Positions 36,305-47,511 of a DNA stretch of 64,000 nt are shown here, in pieces. The notes under the pieces were generated by a model that had not been told where the DNA came from, searched no databases, and was given only the letters and a program-made list of their open reading frames with translations. Made by a program: the position numbers and the translations under genes. Position 1 is the stretch's first letter; each line of letters starts with the position of its first letter. The DNA comes from Glycine soja (lineage: Eukaryota; Streptophyta; Magnoliopsida; Fabales; Fabaceae): assembly GCF_004193775.1 (NCBI RefSeq), contig NC_041002.1, positions 3,893,261 through 3,957,260 of the forward strand, given 5' to 3'.

Positions 36305-38040
36305 TCGACAATAAATACTACATATCAATAATATGGTAGCAAAAAAAGTTAGTTAATACCATTTAATTTTAATTATCAATTTATAAATATTTTTTAAAAT
36401 GTATTTCTTTGAAATTTGATATGAATGAAAAAGAAGTCATTAAAATTAAAATCATAATTAAATGAATGATACATATTTTAGAAATGATATTATTAAATAA
36501 GATGAAATTAATTAGTTTGATTTACTTATATTTTAAATTCATTATACATGACAATTTTTTTTCTTATATTTGAGTGTAAAGTACTAAGTAATTTTTTTGA
36601 AGTTGATTGTTCTTTTAAAATGTCATAAATTAAATATACTTAGAGTAATAAAATTCATTTTTAAATATTCGGCTCGAACTTAAATATAAACAAAATTAAC
36701 TAATTTTATTAATTTTTTTATTTACTTATATTTAAATTCATCAAACTTTTTTTTTCTTACAAATGAGTTTTACATGTTACTTTTTTCACATATATTTCTA
36801 TCTTTGGATTCCTTACATTTTAACTATATGTTGTATCATTTTTTTTAAATCATAAATATTTTTGACTGAAAATAAGAACTTTTAATTATATAAGTATAGA
36901 CACAATTTATTGCAAAGTATCAAATACTTTTTATCCGATTATTAAGTAAGGAATGAAAAGTTGTTGAGACATGACACATTTTTATTATATGCTTACGTAC
37001 GTAGTCGAAATTTTGGATTAAAAAGTATTTAATGGCCAATGGGCCATTTAATTCGAAGGAAAGAGGAAGTGATAAAGAGAGATAACTTTATTAGCTTATC
37101 CAAAATTTAAAAAAAGAGACATACTTCATTAAATTCAAAGGGATGTGCTTCATTAAGACTTTGATGCATGAATTATTATTTCTCTTGCACAGTGGAGTAG
37201 GAGTATTTGATTTTAGTCTTCCTCCAACAAATTTCAGCATGAAACAGTGCAAGTGGCTGTTTAGATTCCTCGACCATATAATCAATAAGAAGAGAAAGTC
37301 AAATCAAATTGTGGAAAAAAAAATACATTAATTGAGTCAACAAGTTAATTAATACTATGACAAAGTGGACTGTATGGACCATATGAACAGCTAGGGATAT
37401 CCCTATTCCATTTCCCTATGTGAATATTATCCAAAATTTAGGGGAATTAATGGACCAATTCTTCCACACTGCTGGCCCCAGGAGCAAGTTGGGTTATCTT
37501 TCCAGCACACAAGATTGGTGATCCTTCTGTGTGGCTTTGCGGTGCCACTAGCTGATTTTCATGAGATCAAATGATCAATCGAGATGATTCCACTAAAGAG
37601 GTTTCGATGCAAGTTGGGAAATTTCCCCACTTTTCTATCCCTCTTTCTTTTTCTTTTTAGTTAGTAATTTATGGTTCTGGTGACACGGATTATGGTAGCT
37701 GCTAAAAACCAATCATATATGTATGGATATAAAAGGCTATATGGGGCTAGTGCACGACTCATTACCAATGTTTTTATATATTGGTTCTCTATAAATCTAT
37801 ATCTGGTAGGGAACCCAGAGCCAGAGGGGTTTCATATATTTTTTAAACCTTTTTCATGACGCGTAGTCGCGTATGATTGAGGCTCCACCACTTGCACAAT
37901 TAAACTTTACAGTAGACAACGTGGATATTTGTTATATGGTATACAGTGTATGGTGTACATGAATCGTTAATTAGACTGTGATATGCATACTTCAAGCGGC
38001 AAAACAATCCTTTAGGATTAATTTTTTTTCCGAAATTATT
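36305..38040. other. Intergenic DNA, no gene seen
   Basis: AT-rich to 37.0 kb. 37.1-37.9 kb is less AT-rich, with short ORFs of no recognisable family and no splice or promoter context I would trust. Confidence 0.35.
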
Positions 38041-38045
38041 AGATG

Positions 38046-38656
38046 GGAGTACATTCTAAATAAAAAGTGAGGTAAATCATAAGATATTTAATGACGTCTG
38101 AATTTAAAATTATAAATCATTTTACAATTTTTTAAAATTGTAAAAAAATTTATGATTTTTAATTATTTTTAAACACAAATTTAAAGTCATAAATAATTTT
38201 ATTTAAATTAATATTTCCATTTTTAGTTTTATTTAATATTTTTATATTTTATATATTATTTTACTTAATACTTTTTATATTTTTTTATATTATTTTATTT
38301 AATAAATTTCCTATAAATGAAATACAAATAAAACAAAATTATAATTATATATACCAATTTAAATTCGAACTCATTAGAATCTACTACAATTAAAAAAAAT
38401 ATGCAAAAATATAAAATAAAATAATATATAAAAATATAGAAATATTAAATAAAACTGAAACTAAAAATATTAATTCAAATAAAATTATTTATAACTTTCA
38501 AGTCGTAAATTACATTTAAAAAAATTAAGAAGTTGTCAATTTTGCAAGACTTTAATAGAAAAAGAAAAAAAATAAAAATTATAAAATGATTTACGATTTT
38601 AAATTTAAAAGTCGTAAGATTTACTGTATAATTAATATTTATTTAAAATGTATCTC
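38046..38656. mobile_element. Long-inverted-repeat (foldback) MITE
   Basis: Left GAGTACATTCTAAATAAA and right TTTAAAATGTATCTC are inverted copies. Further in, GGTAAATCATAAGAT and TATAAATCATTTTAC pair with inverted versions near 38,585-38,630 (AAAATGATTTACGATTTT, GTCGTAAGATTTAC). About 610 bp, very AT-rich, non-coding. Confidence 0.55.
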
Positions 38657-38659
38657 ATT

Positions 38660-39605
38660 TGATAATTAAAAAAAAATCCCTAAAAAGTCATTTCAGCTTT
38701 GTCTCTGATATTTTTTTGGCAAGGTTTTATATCTCTAATACCTGTATGCGGCACACTTTTTTTTTATATTAATTTTTAAATATTAAAAATTATAAAATAA
38801 GAACACTTTCAAACAATACAAAAGTACTTAGCATAAACGACAGAATAATTAATCAACCAATATCACATCATAGATCTTCACTGACGACTATTTTTAATAA
38901 TATATCCGACAGTCATTTTCACTGCCTCACCCATGTACCCCTAAACAAACTACTTTGTGGCAACGATGAGCATGACTTTGTGGCAAGGGCATTATATATA
39001 TCACTTCTGAATCACCTCCACACAAAGGTTCATGTTCTCTGGACCGTGCCAATGCATTAAAACTTTGTGGAATGGGAATAATTATTAAAAAAAATTCCAG
39101 TTAAATAAAAAGTATTTTAAAAATGATATAATTAAATAAAATAAAATTACTTGAAATTAATTTATACTTCAAATCAACATATATATATTTTCCCAACGGA
39201 TTAATAATATATTATAACAATAGACAATAGTATAGCTGGTAGCTACTACCACTATAAATTATTAAATTTATTAATTTTAATAATAACTACTTTAAAAATT
39301 ATATCTTAATTTCAAATTAGATGACACATAAAATTTTTTATATCCGCCGTGCACATATCTATTAACCTCATTCATTAATAAATATTGCCTATATATATAT
39401 ATTAAGTAAAATCTCACACATTATTAATGAAATAAAAAAACAACAATCTTTTATTTATTAAGATATACAAGATGTCCAAAGACCAATAAGAAACAACGAC
39501 ACGTACGAGTAAAACAAAAAGAAATCATGCGCGGGGGAACATGCACTGATGCACATTCAACAATCATAAAATTATTACAACCAAGGTAAAGCGTGACGCA
39601 CGAGT
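38660..39605. other. 3' flank of the minus-strand MMP gene
   Basis: AT-rich DNA with no gene. The segment nearest 39,614 (about 39,440-39,610) is less AT-rich and likely includes the 3' UTR. Confidence 0.35.
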
Positions 39606-39613
39606 AGACCTAA

Positions 39614-40687
39614 TTAATACAAAAGGAGAAGTAAGTAAGCGAATCCAAGAGACAAAGTGGTAATTAAACTCACTCCCAAACGCCCTACGTGGCCTGCAGA
39701 GTCCTCTACGTTAGCAAACTGATGCTGAACGTTGGTCTTATCAGATTTCGAGAGCTGCACCTTTCGTTGGTGTGAAGGCAATATGCAAGGGTACATAACA
39801 GAGTCCTCTTTGTTAGAGTGGTCAAGCCCTAGTAAATGCCCTATCTCGTGCATTGCCGCACTCTCCAAGTCCAAAACTCCTTCCTCCCACGACAACCTAC
39901 CGTTTTCACTGGGAAGAGCCCACAACTTATTGGTACCGTCGAGAAGTATAACCCCTTTCTTGGTAGAATCGGGTTGCAAAAATATAAGGCTGCCACCATA
40001 CACCTCGATATCAATTCCTAAGTAAGTGAAGTTGTAGAACCCTACTTGGATGTCGGCGTTGTCGTAGGTTGTCTCGGTGAGATTCAAAACCCCAGAGGCC
40101 TGGGCCCACCGAGCGAAGGAATCTCTAAACACCTTGGTCATGTTGGCTGGGATTTGGTTTTCAGGAAGAAAACCGTATGTGAGGTTTGTGTGGGGGAACC
40201 ACCGGTGACCGGCTTTCGGATATGACATGTTGTCGTCGGTGAAGTTGTAGTCAATGTTAATGTCGGGGACGCCACATCGTAGGAACGACATTTGCTGAAG
40301 AGTCTCGTTGTTTAGTTTGCCGGTGGGTTGCAAACTGAAATATTGCTGGTAGGTCTTAATGGCTGATATTATTGTTTCTTGGTCCATCGAATTGCTCAAT
40401 GGCCCAGAGGATTCAATGTAGCCGTAGTTTGATAAGTAATCTTTGATGAGAGACACCGGTGGTGCGCTTCTCTCTTCGGAAGAGAAGATTTCTGTGAAAT
40501 TCAACGTATAATAAATATCCCCTATAGTGGTGGGTTTCAGGAAATCTTTTAGGGTGGGACTCTTCTCCAGCTTCTGTTTTAATTGCTTTAGGAATGAAGA
40601 GAATGAAACTCCATCCGAAGGGGATAGGGCAGTAAGGAGAAAGAACAATAGGAATATTGCAGAAAGATGTGAAGAAGATTTCATCAT
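39614..40687 (-). CDS. Matrix metalloproteinase (M10A), zinc site complete, predicted GPI-anchored
   Basis: Intronless, 357 residues, the usual length for plant MMPs. The order is a signal peptide (about 1-26, hydrophobic IFLLFFLLTA), a propeptide with a peptidoglycan-binding-like helix bundle (YLSNYGYIES to about 132), a cysteine switch RCGVPD (137-142, Cys138 expected to hold the zymogen's zinc), and a catalytic domain with HEIGHLLGLDH (280-290; His280, His284, His290, Glu281) and Met-turn SVMYP (296-300). The C-terminal tail is hydrophobic (SLITTLSLGFAYLLLLLY) and fits a GPI signal. The usual loop before the active site (HGD..PFDGP..GTLAHAF in family members) is replaced by EVYGGSLIFLQPD, so the structural-zinc histidines are gone. 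Expected to cleave extracellular or cell-surface proteins. MMKSS is chosen because the upstream frame closes and a TATA box lies about 80 nt before it. Confidence 0.95.
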   Translation of the reverse strand: MMKSSSHLSAIFLLFFLLTALSPSDGVSFSSFLKQLKQKLEKSPTLKDFLKPTTIGDIYYTLNFTEIFSSEERSAPPVSLIKDYLSNYGYIESSGPLSNSMDQETIISAIKTYQQYFSLQPTGKLNNETLQQMSFLRCGVPDINIDYNFTDDNMSYPKAGHRWFPHTNLTYGFLPENQIPANMTKVFRDSFARWAQASGVLNLTETTYDNADIQVGFYNFTYLGIDIEVYGGSLIFLQPDSTKKGVILLDGTNKLWALPSENGRLSWEEGVLDLESAAMHEIGHLLGLDHSNKEDSVMYPCILPSHQRKVQLSKSDKTNVQHQFANVEDSAGHVGRLGVSLITTLSLGFAYLLLLLY

Positions 40688-40766
40688 AATTAATGGGTAT
40701 ACGTATATAATTTCTTGGTTTATTCCCTAGAGCTTGTGTGAGTCTAAATAAAAGAGCTGAGGAGTA

Positions 40767-40776
40767 ATATATATAG
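40767..40776 (-). promoter_or_regulatory. TATA box of the minus-strand MMP gene
   Basis: The minus strand reads TTTCCTCTATATATATTACT about 80-90 nt before the start codon. The same block (TTTCCTCTATATATTACT) precedes both plus-strand MMP copies, so the core promoter is conserved across the cluster. Confidence 0.7.
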
Positions 40777-41786
40777 AGGAAAATCGATGAGGGTCGTTGC
40801 AAATTCCTCGCTGGAAGGGACTGAGTAAGTTCATGAGTTTGATGAAGTTTTGTGACTTGTAAGGTAGCGCACACACGGGTTGAAGGGTCTTCATCCACTA
40901 GTTGCATGCCCATCACTAGGGATAATTGATTAATTCAAACCACTGATTCATGAGTGGCTTTTCCAGCAGCTGTTGGAGTTAATTGATAGAGATTATCTGA
41001 TGCAGAAAATTGACTACACGCGTATTGTGTGGTCATTCTTATCCGCGGGGACAAGTTCATTCTGTTACATTGTGATCAATTGAATGAATGTTAAAAAGCT
41101 AGTAGAGAAAGTTTGTGTACTTTTACAAAAATGATATATTAATGTAATTTATTCATTATTATATTTGTAATATGATACAAGTATAATTAAAATAAAGCTA
41201 GCTAAAAGCATTTGGAAATTAAAACTATGAAAACTTTTAAAATTAATTAATTGATAGAAAGTTATTTAAATCGTGATTCATAAATGTACTATTATACTTT
41301 TCATCGATTTGTTGCTGATCTGTGGGTGACCATAAACCGTGGTGCGTCTTTTTGTAAACTGCATATATAACTAGGGACTGGTTTTGAGTTGCTCGATGCG
41401 TTTGGGGCTTCGAGTCATTTGCCACTTGTCGTGGGGACAACTTGTTGATAGAAGTTCATGCACGCACGTGATTGGGATATTCGGGGTCAGTAGTGGTGTG
41501 CTGGTATTTATTTCCATTTGGTGGTCATTTTTGTCTTCTTTTTTTTGTGTTAATTATTCAATTTTTGTTCACCTACTAGTTTCTTTTTTGTCTTGTAAGA
41601 GATATTAGATTTGCCTTACTTGAATTTTGAATTTAGAACAAGTTTTACATAGATTTTTATTATTATTGTGGATTTTATCTTTTATGTTTTGTTTTAATTA
41701 ATTAATTTAAATTTCAAATAAAAATGATAGAAGATTCGGTTGTTTAGCATATTCAGATTGGTCGTAAGCCTATAGGCTTTCTCATT

Positions 41787-42051
41787 GGGTGTTGCTAGGT
41801 GCATATTGCTGATGCACCCAACATTTTTTTTTTCAATTTTGTCCTTCATGTTTTTTCTGTAAGAGTGTTATAAAAGAGATTTTTCCATAAGAGTTATGAA
41901 AATTTTACGAAATAAATTCTTCCTTAAAAGTCTTACGGATGGAAGAAACTTCTTTCATAGGATCTTACAAAAAAAGCGTGAAGGACAAAATTGAAAAAAA
42001 AGAGAAATACTGGATGCACCAATAATACTGGTGGTGCACCTAACAACACCC
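41787..42051. mobile_element. Mutator-like MITE with perfect 9-bp target duplication
   Basis: Ends GGGTGTTGCTAGGTGCATA and, inverted, GGGTGTTGTTAGGTGCACCA. TTTCTCATT lies on both sides (41778-41786 and 42052-42060). The paralogous site in duplication unit B (about 46,754-46,762) holds a single uninterrupted TTTCTCATT, so this is a filled/empty-site pair. 265 bp, non-coding, with internal inverted TTTTGTCCTTCA motifs. Confidence 0.9.
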
Positions 42052-42371
42052 TTTCTCATTTTATAAAGACGTTACAAAAATTACAACGGGCCCAAACCAA
42101 ACTCATAATAGAAGAGCATATTTGAACCTTAAATTAGCTACATATTGTGAGCAAAAGCTTCCTTCAATAAAAAAAAGATCCCGCACCAAACAAAATCCAG
42201 AATACTGAAAACTAAGATCATATGAGGCTAGATTGTTTGCACAATTATTATCCTCACGATATATTTGATCAACCAAAAAACTTTACCAATTGAATAAACT
42301 ATTAATGCTTCTAATATAATATACCGACTAATTGAAATTACGTTATGATGTAATATACTTTTTTTAAAAAG

Positions 42372-42373
<2 letters not shown>

Positions 42374-42449
<76 letters not shown>
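42374..42449. repeat. (AT)n microsatellite, unit A
   Basis: About 38 AT units. The homologous tract in unit B lies at 47,432-47,510. Confidence 0.95.
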
Positions 42450-42452
<3 letters not shown>

Positions 42453-43210
42453 GCCATTTGTACGTATCTTATTGAATTTTATTTGTATATAAAGATTATA
42501 ATTACTTGCACGAGAGAAGAGTGTTGCCCGACTAATAACTTGTTTGAGTAATTTAGGAATACTTAATTTGATAAAGAAATAAGAAGAAAAAGTAAAATAT
42601 ATTTCTTCTAAATTAATATTAACTTATTCACAAGTTAATTTATAAAAAATTTCTTGTATTATTTCCTTAAAAGACAAAAGAATACTTCTACAAATTATCC
42701 TATGCATACATTAATTTAAACTTATAGAAAAACTTATTTTTTTAAGTGTTTCTAGATAAGTTCATTTGAACATGCTCTAATTCAATTTTACATAATTTTT
42801 GGAAACAAAATTTAAACACATCAACGTATTAATATTTTTAACGGAATCTGATTTTTTTTTTTTTTTGCAATATAAGATTTTTAATACAACCCTAATTACA
42901 CTATTTAATTTTTGGCCTGATTTTACTTTTTATTTTTTTTGTAAATTTTATCCTTAATAATTAATTTGCGAATTTTACTACAATTTTTTTATGAAAAAAA
43001 ACTTGTAAATTTTTATCTTTTTTATTGAGCTAACTTGTCACACTAAAATAATTCCATTTTTTATCGTCAAATTTTATTTCAAATTTTTCACATTTTAGTG
43101 AGTTTTATCTAAAGTTTTTTTTTAAAATTTTTTTTGGAGAATTTAACCTTTAATATTTATGTTTATGTCAACATAGTACTTCAACTCAATAACAAGAGTA
43201 AAATAGCTTA

Positions 43211-43876
43211 GAGTGTGTTTGGATAAAGAATTTTAAGTGAAGAAAATAATTTATCCAAGAATTTAAATTTTTTTAATCTAAAATTTATTATTTGGATGTT
43301 TCTTATGAAGAATTTAAATTTTTAGAATTTTAAAATAGAATTTTAAACAACTAAAAATGTAAAATTTTAATTTCTTTCTAAAAGATGAGAAATTAAAATT
43401 CTTTTCTCGATAGAAGAATCTTCCAAAGCGTTCGTATATTTTCTTTATCACTTTCATCATCTCTTCTACCTAAAAGTTCAAGAAGTACTATCTGAGCTAC
43501 CGGAGCGTCCATTGAGTGTAGGCATAGGGAGACAAGTTGAACTGCATCTGTCATGTCGTCGCTGCCCATCATGCGGCGAAAGTGCTCGCCGGCACGGAGA
43601 GCCTGGACCATGCCTTGTGCCGTTAACTAAATATTGTGGTCGGGTGTGGTGGTGTACACCATTGTGTCTCGACTCTCCATGCCGCATCAATATTTTTCTC
43701 TTTGGAAGTATACCAATCATATCTTTTCTTTTTGCATTCATTTTCTTTCCCTCTCACAATTTTAATTTTTTTTTATCCAAACACAATTTTAAAAATAAAA
43801 GAATTTCAATTGAAGTATTTAAAATTCTTAAAATTTTAAATTTTTCATAAATTTAGATTCTCTCATCTAAACACTC
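43211..43876. mobile_element. TIR element private to unit A, carrying a host-gene fragment
   Basis: Ends GAGTGTGTTTGGATAAAGAA and, inverted, GAGTGTTTAGATGAGAGAAT, flanked by TA. Unit B lacks it at the corresponding place (near 48,360), which supports insertion after the duplication. AT-rich arms surround a GC-richer core (43,480-43,720) derived from a phosphoglycerate-mutase-like gene. Superfamily uncertain. Confidence 0.7.
43487..43720 (-). pseudogene. Captured fragment of a phosphoglycerate-mutase-like (AT74-type) gene
   Basis: The minus strand begins IGILPKRKILMRHGES, the N-terminal histidine-phosphatase motif (RHGES) of plant AT74-type PGAM-like proteins. After a frameshift it continues YTTTPDHNI, a stop (TAG for an expected CAG), then LTAQGMVQALRAGEHFRRMM. 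After a second shift come LSPYAYTQWTLR, a stop and L, recalling the family's SPYARTxSTLREL. Two frameshifts and two stops make it non-coding. Its GC content clearly exceeds its surroundings and it lies wholly inside a TIR element, so transposon capture is the simplest reading. Confidence 0.8.
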
Positions 43877-44550
43877 TAAATTAATTGTTGATAGCAAAAT
43901 TCATCAAAATATAAAAATACTAGAACAATTAAACCTTAACTTTTTTAATAATCTGATCAACTAGGCAAGATGTACTTGATTTTAAACATCTCTAAGCAGT
44001 GTTTGGTTGTGATTCGAAAGGACAAAAATAGGAAGAAAAAAAATTGTATTTGGCATGTGAAACCCACACTCTTTATCCTCTATTTTAATTAAAAAATAAT
44101 TCCATTTTCATTAATCAATGCATTTGTCTTTTGCCTTATTCGGAATAATGTGGTTCATAATTTGGAATATGTATTGGCATTCCAAAGGCTGTAGAATTGT
44201 ACTACTGTATTCTAATAATTTAACTAATTAATTGAGCATATCCGTTAAAATTTAAAACTGCAAAACCTTGAGCATATATGAACCATAATATTGTAAACTC
44301 ATATATACCTTATTGTATCATAGTAGGAGTATTAATTATTGGGCTACGTACATAGGCGTTACCATTGCCGGCCATGAAACGAGGAAATACTCTCATCACC
44401 ATGTTAAGACACAGTAACCATTGTAATTAATTGTATCTTTAAATATCAGATTGACTCTTTATAAACCCAGAAAGTTAACACATACTAAGCCAACCCGCAC
44501 TCTCCTCCCTCTTGGAATTATATTGCTCGCAAGTTAACCCTCACTTTCCT

Positions 44551-44559
44551 CTATATATT
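44551..44559 (+). promoter_or_regulatory. TATA box of the MMP pseudogene
   Basis: CTATATATT within TTTCCTCTATATATTACT, 65-73 nt before the ATG. The upstream 200 bp match the promoter of the copy at 49,179. Confidence 0.65.
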
Positions 44560-44623
44560 ACTATTTCTCAATACTTAGACTCAATTTCTCAGGAACCAAA
44601 AAATTATATCCATATTAATTAAG

Positions 44624-45022
44624 ATGAAATCATACCTTTCTGCATTCCTATTATTCCTTCTCCTCCTTAAGCTTGTTGATAAATCCATCTCTGCACGTGT
44701 TCCTCCTTCTTCAACCAAAGTAATATTCAAGAAGATTGGTGAGAATTCATTGGACAATGTCAAACAAAAGTTCTCTCCCCAACAGCCAAACTCACCACCG
44801 AAGCAAATCGAAGGCCTATCTTTCTTCAAAGGGTACTTATCTAACTTCGGCTACCTCCAATCCTCCGAGCCATTCAACGATTATTTGGACGAGGAAACCA
44901 TAACAGCTATTAAGACCTACCAGCAATATTTCAATCCTCAACCTACTGTTGACATAAACAACGAGACACTTCATTAAATCATACTACCACGATGTGCTGT
45001 TCCCGACATGAACATCCTCAAG
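44624..45022 (+). pseudogene. Truncated MMP pseudogene (duplicate of the 49,179 gene)
   Basis: The first 117 codons match the intact copy almost residue for residue: signal peptide MKSYLSAFLLFLLLLKL, propeptide, and ETITAIKTYQQYFN. A CAA-to-TAA change creates a stop at 44975-44977, just before the cysteine switch. Homology continues for about 30 nt (CCACGATGTGCTGTTCCCGA), drops about 18 nt, and ends near 45022 in unrelated AT-rich DNA. The whole catalytic domain is missing. The promoter is preserved, so a transcript or short secreted propeptide is conceivable, but no protease can result. Confidence 0.9.
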
Positions 45023-46082
45023 TTTCTATTACTAAGAAGAATAAGGCCAAGCAAGTATTAAAAGTGTGAGAAAAGTCTCTATTTTCTAAAATTAAGGATT
45101 CTGGTTCAATAGTCAATTTTAGGATGTTGACCAATAATAAGAAAAAATGTTAATACTTACTTTTCCTTTTTGAAACAACTTTGGTCACCTTCACCAAGAT
45201 GTTAAGTCTGAGGTAGTGTCACTGAAAACCAAAGTGCAGAAATTAGACAACAGTAACACTACATTGTAGAAGATCATATTAAATTCTCGATCATCAAATA
45301 TTAAAATAATTTTCTTAACAGAAATTAGAACACTAATTTGACATAACTTATAATGATCATATCAAACTCTTTTTGAGATAACTTATATGATCATATCAAA
45401 TTAATTAATCATTTGATTATATCAAACTCTTTTTGAGATAACTTATAATGACTCATGAAACTTATTTCTTCTTTCATTTAATTTTCCTGTACAAGATATA
45501 ATTTTATTCATAGAACTCAAACATAATACCAAGGGTTAATGGATTCCTGTTTGATTAATCATTAATTTTACAGGTATTTAATCATATTCAATATTCATTC
45601 AACAAGTGTTTTAAAACATTAGATGTCCGAAATCAAAACATAACAAATAACCTATTAATTATTATGACAATTTTAGGTCAAAAAAAACTATTAAACCTCT
45701 TCTTGAGAATTTTCTATTAACTTTATAGTAAATTTAATCATTAAAAAATTTCAATTGAATCGGTTCAATGATTCATTCATATGTAACTCATTTATATATA
45801 TAAATTAATAAATGAGATCTATTAATATTTATCCAATAAATACTATCACATAAATATTAATATATTTGAGTTATTGATGTCTTATATATAATAGTTCTAT
45901 GATTAAGAATAATTTATATTAAAATTAAAAAAAAAACTTATTTCTTATTATTATAATCTTTATTATAATGATACGTTTTTAATTTTAATTAAAGACATTA
46001 TCAAATAAACTATTTAATCAAATGGTAAAATATAATAATATTATATTATTAAAATTAGAATTAATTGATGACGTGGGACGTA
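45023..46082. other. Spacer between duplication units with LTR-like repeat
   Basis: AT-rich. Contains a local tandem (ATATCAAACTCTTTTTGAGA followed by TAACTTATA, at about 45,360 and 45,418) and, at 45,780-46,010, copy 2 of the dispersed LTR-like repeat seen at 8.7-9.0 kb. This repeat may mark the break where unit A lost the MMP 3' half. Confidence 0.5.
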
Positions 46083-47429
46083 GAAAATTGATTACACGTG
46101 TACCGTGTGATTGTAGTTATCGGCGGAGACAAGTTCATTCTGTTACACTGTCCGGGATGAATTAAATGTTAAAAAGTACAGAAAGTTTGTGTACTTATAC
46201 AAAATTGACATATTAATGTAATTTATTCATTATTATATTTGTAATATGATACAAGTATATAATTAAAATAAAACTAGCTAATAGCAATATTTGAAAATTA
46301 AAACCATGAAAACTTTTAAAATTAAAACTTATTGTAAACTGCTTATATAACTAGCTAGGGACTGGTTTTGTGTTGCTCGCTTCGTTTTGGGCTTGGAGTC
46401 ATTTGCCACTTGCAGGCTGCAGCTGTTGATAGAAGTTCATGCACGTACGTCATTGGGATATTCGGGGTCAGTAGTGGTGTGCTGGTATTTGTTTCCAATT
46501 GGTCATTTTTGTCTTTTTTTATTTTGTTAATTATTCAATTTTTGTTCACCTACTAGTTTCTTTTTTGTCTTGTAAGAGATATTATATTTGCCTTACTTGA
46601 ATTTTGAATTTAGAACAAGTTTTACATAGAGTTTTATTATTGTTGTGGATTTTATCTTCTATGTTTTGTTTTAATTAATTAATTTATATTTCAAATAAAA
46701 AAGATAAAAGATTCGGTTGTTTAGCATATTCAGATTGGTCGTAAGCCTATTGGCTTTCTCATTTTATGAATTTTAATGGTTATTCTTTTCATTGTTAATT
46801 TCGCTATTTTCTCTGTAAGTTCTTTCTATTTTTATATTTTATTTTATAAAATATTTCGAACTGTATCTAGAGTTTGATTCTTAAATTGAGATTTTTTTTT
46901 TATTGAGTGTTAAATACAGTGAGGTTGAGTGCAAACACTGATTTATTTGTGTGGTAAAAATATGTCTTATCTCCAACAATATATTATGATTAAAATAATA
47001 TTTATCAATTCTTTTAGAAGGCCCAAAGATATGCTACTGCATGACGAAAATAGAAGTGATTCCAACAAAGTGAACATCACAAATGTTAATTAACAACCGC
47101 ACACCAATATATATTGAAAGAAAAGGATGTTACATAAATTACAACGGGCCCAAACAAAACTCATGATAGAAGAGCCTATTTGAACCTTAAATTAGCTATA
47201 TATTGTGAGCAAAAGCTTCCTTCAATAAAACAAGATCCCGCACCAAACAAAATCCTGAATAATTAAAACTAATATCATGTGAGGCTAGATTGTTTACACA
47301 ATTATTACCCTCACGATATATGTGATCAACCAAAAATCTTTACAAATTGAATAAACTAATGCTTCATATATAATATACCGACTTGAAATTACATTATCAT
47401 GTAATATACGTTTTTCTTTATAAGATGAT

Positions 47430-47431
<2 letters not shown>

Positions 47432-47510
<79 letters not shown>
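47432..47510. repeat. (AT)n microsatellite, unit B
   Basis: About 39 AT units at the position homologous to 42,374-42,449. Confidence 0.95.

Positions 47511-47511
<1 letters not shown>

Larger units (their letters stand above)
41000..45022 (+). repeat. Tandem duplication unit A (contains MMP pseudogene)
   Basis: Aligns with 46,083-49,590 along most of its length: GGACAAGTTCATTCTGTTAC, the GTACTTxTACAAAA block, TTCGGGGTCAGTAGTGGTG, the poly-AT tract, GAAGAGTGTTGCCCGACTAA, the promoter and the MMP 5' half. Differences are insertions private to A (41,787-42,051 and 43,211-43,876), a segment present only in B (about 46,770-47,115) and scattered substitutions. A ends inside the MMP gene. Confidence 0.9.

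Noticed and set aside
39614..40687. Assigning the soybean gene name SMEP1 to the intact MMP
   Set aside because: The family is clear, but I cannot verify identity to that specific protein from sequence alone.
40413..40916. 167-codon frame overlapping the 5' end of the minus-strand MMP
   Set aside because: Runs through the promoter and signal-peptide region in another frame, with no recognisable domain.
41384..41608. Similar ORFs in both duplication units (41.4 kb and 46.4 kb, IFGVSSGVLVF)
   Set aside because: Similarity is explained by the segmental duplication itself. The frames lack a credible start and end in low-complexity sequence.
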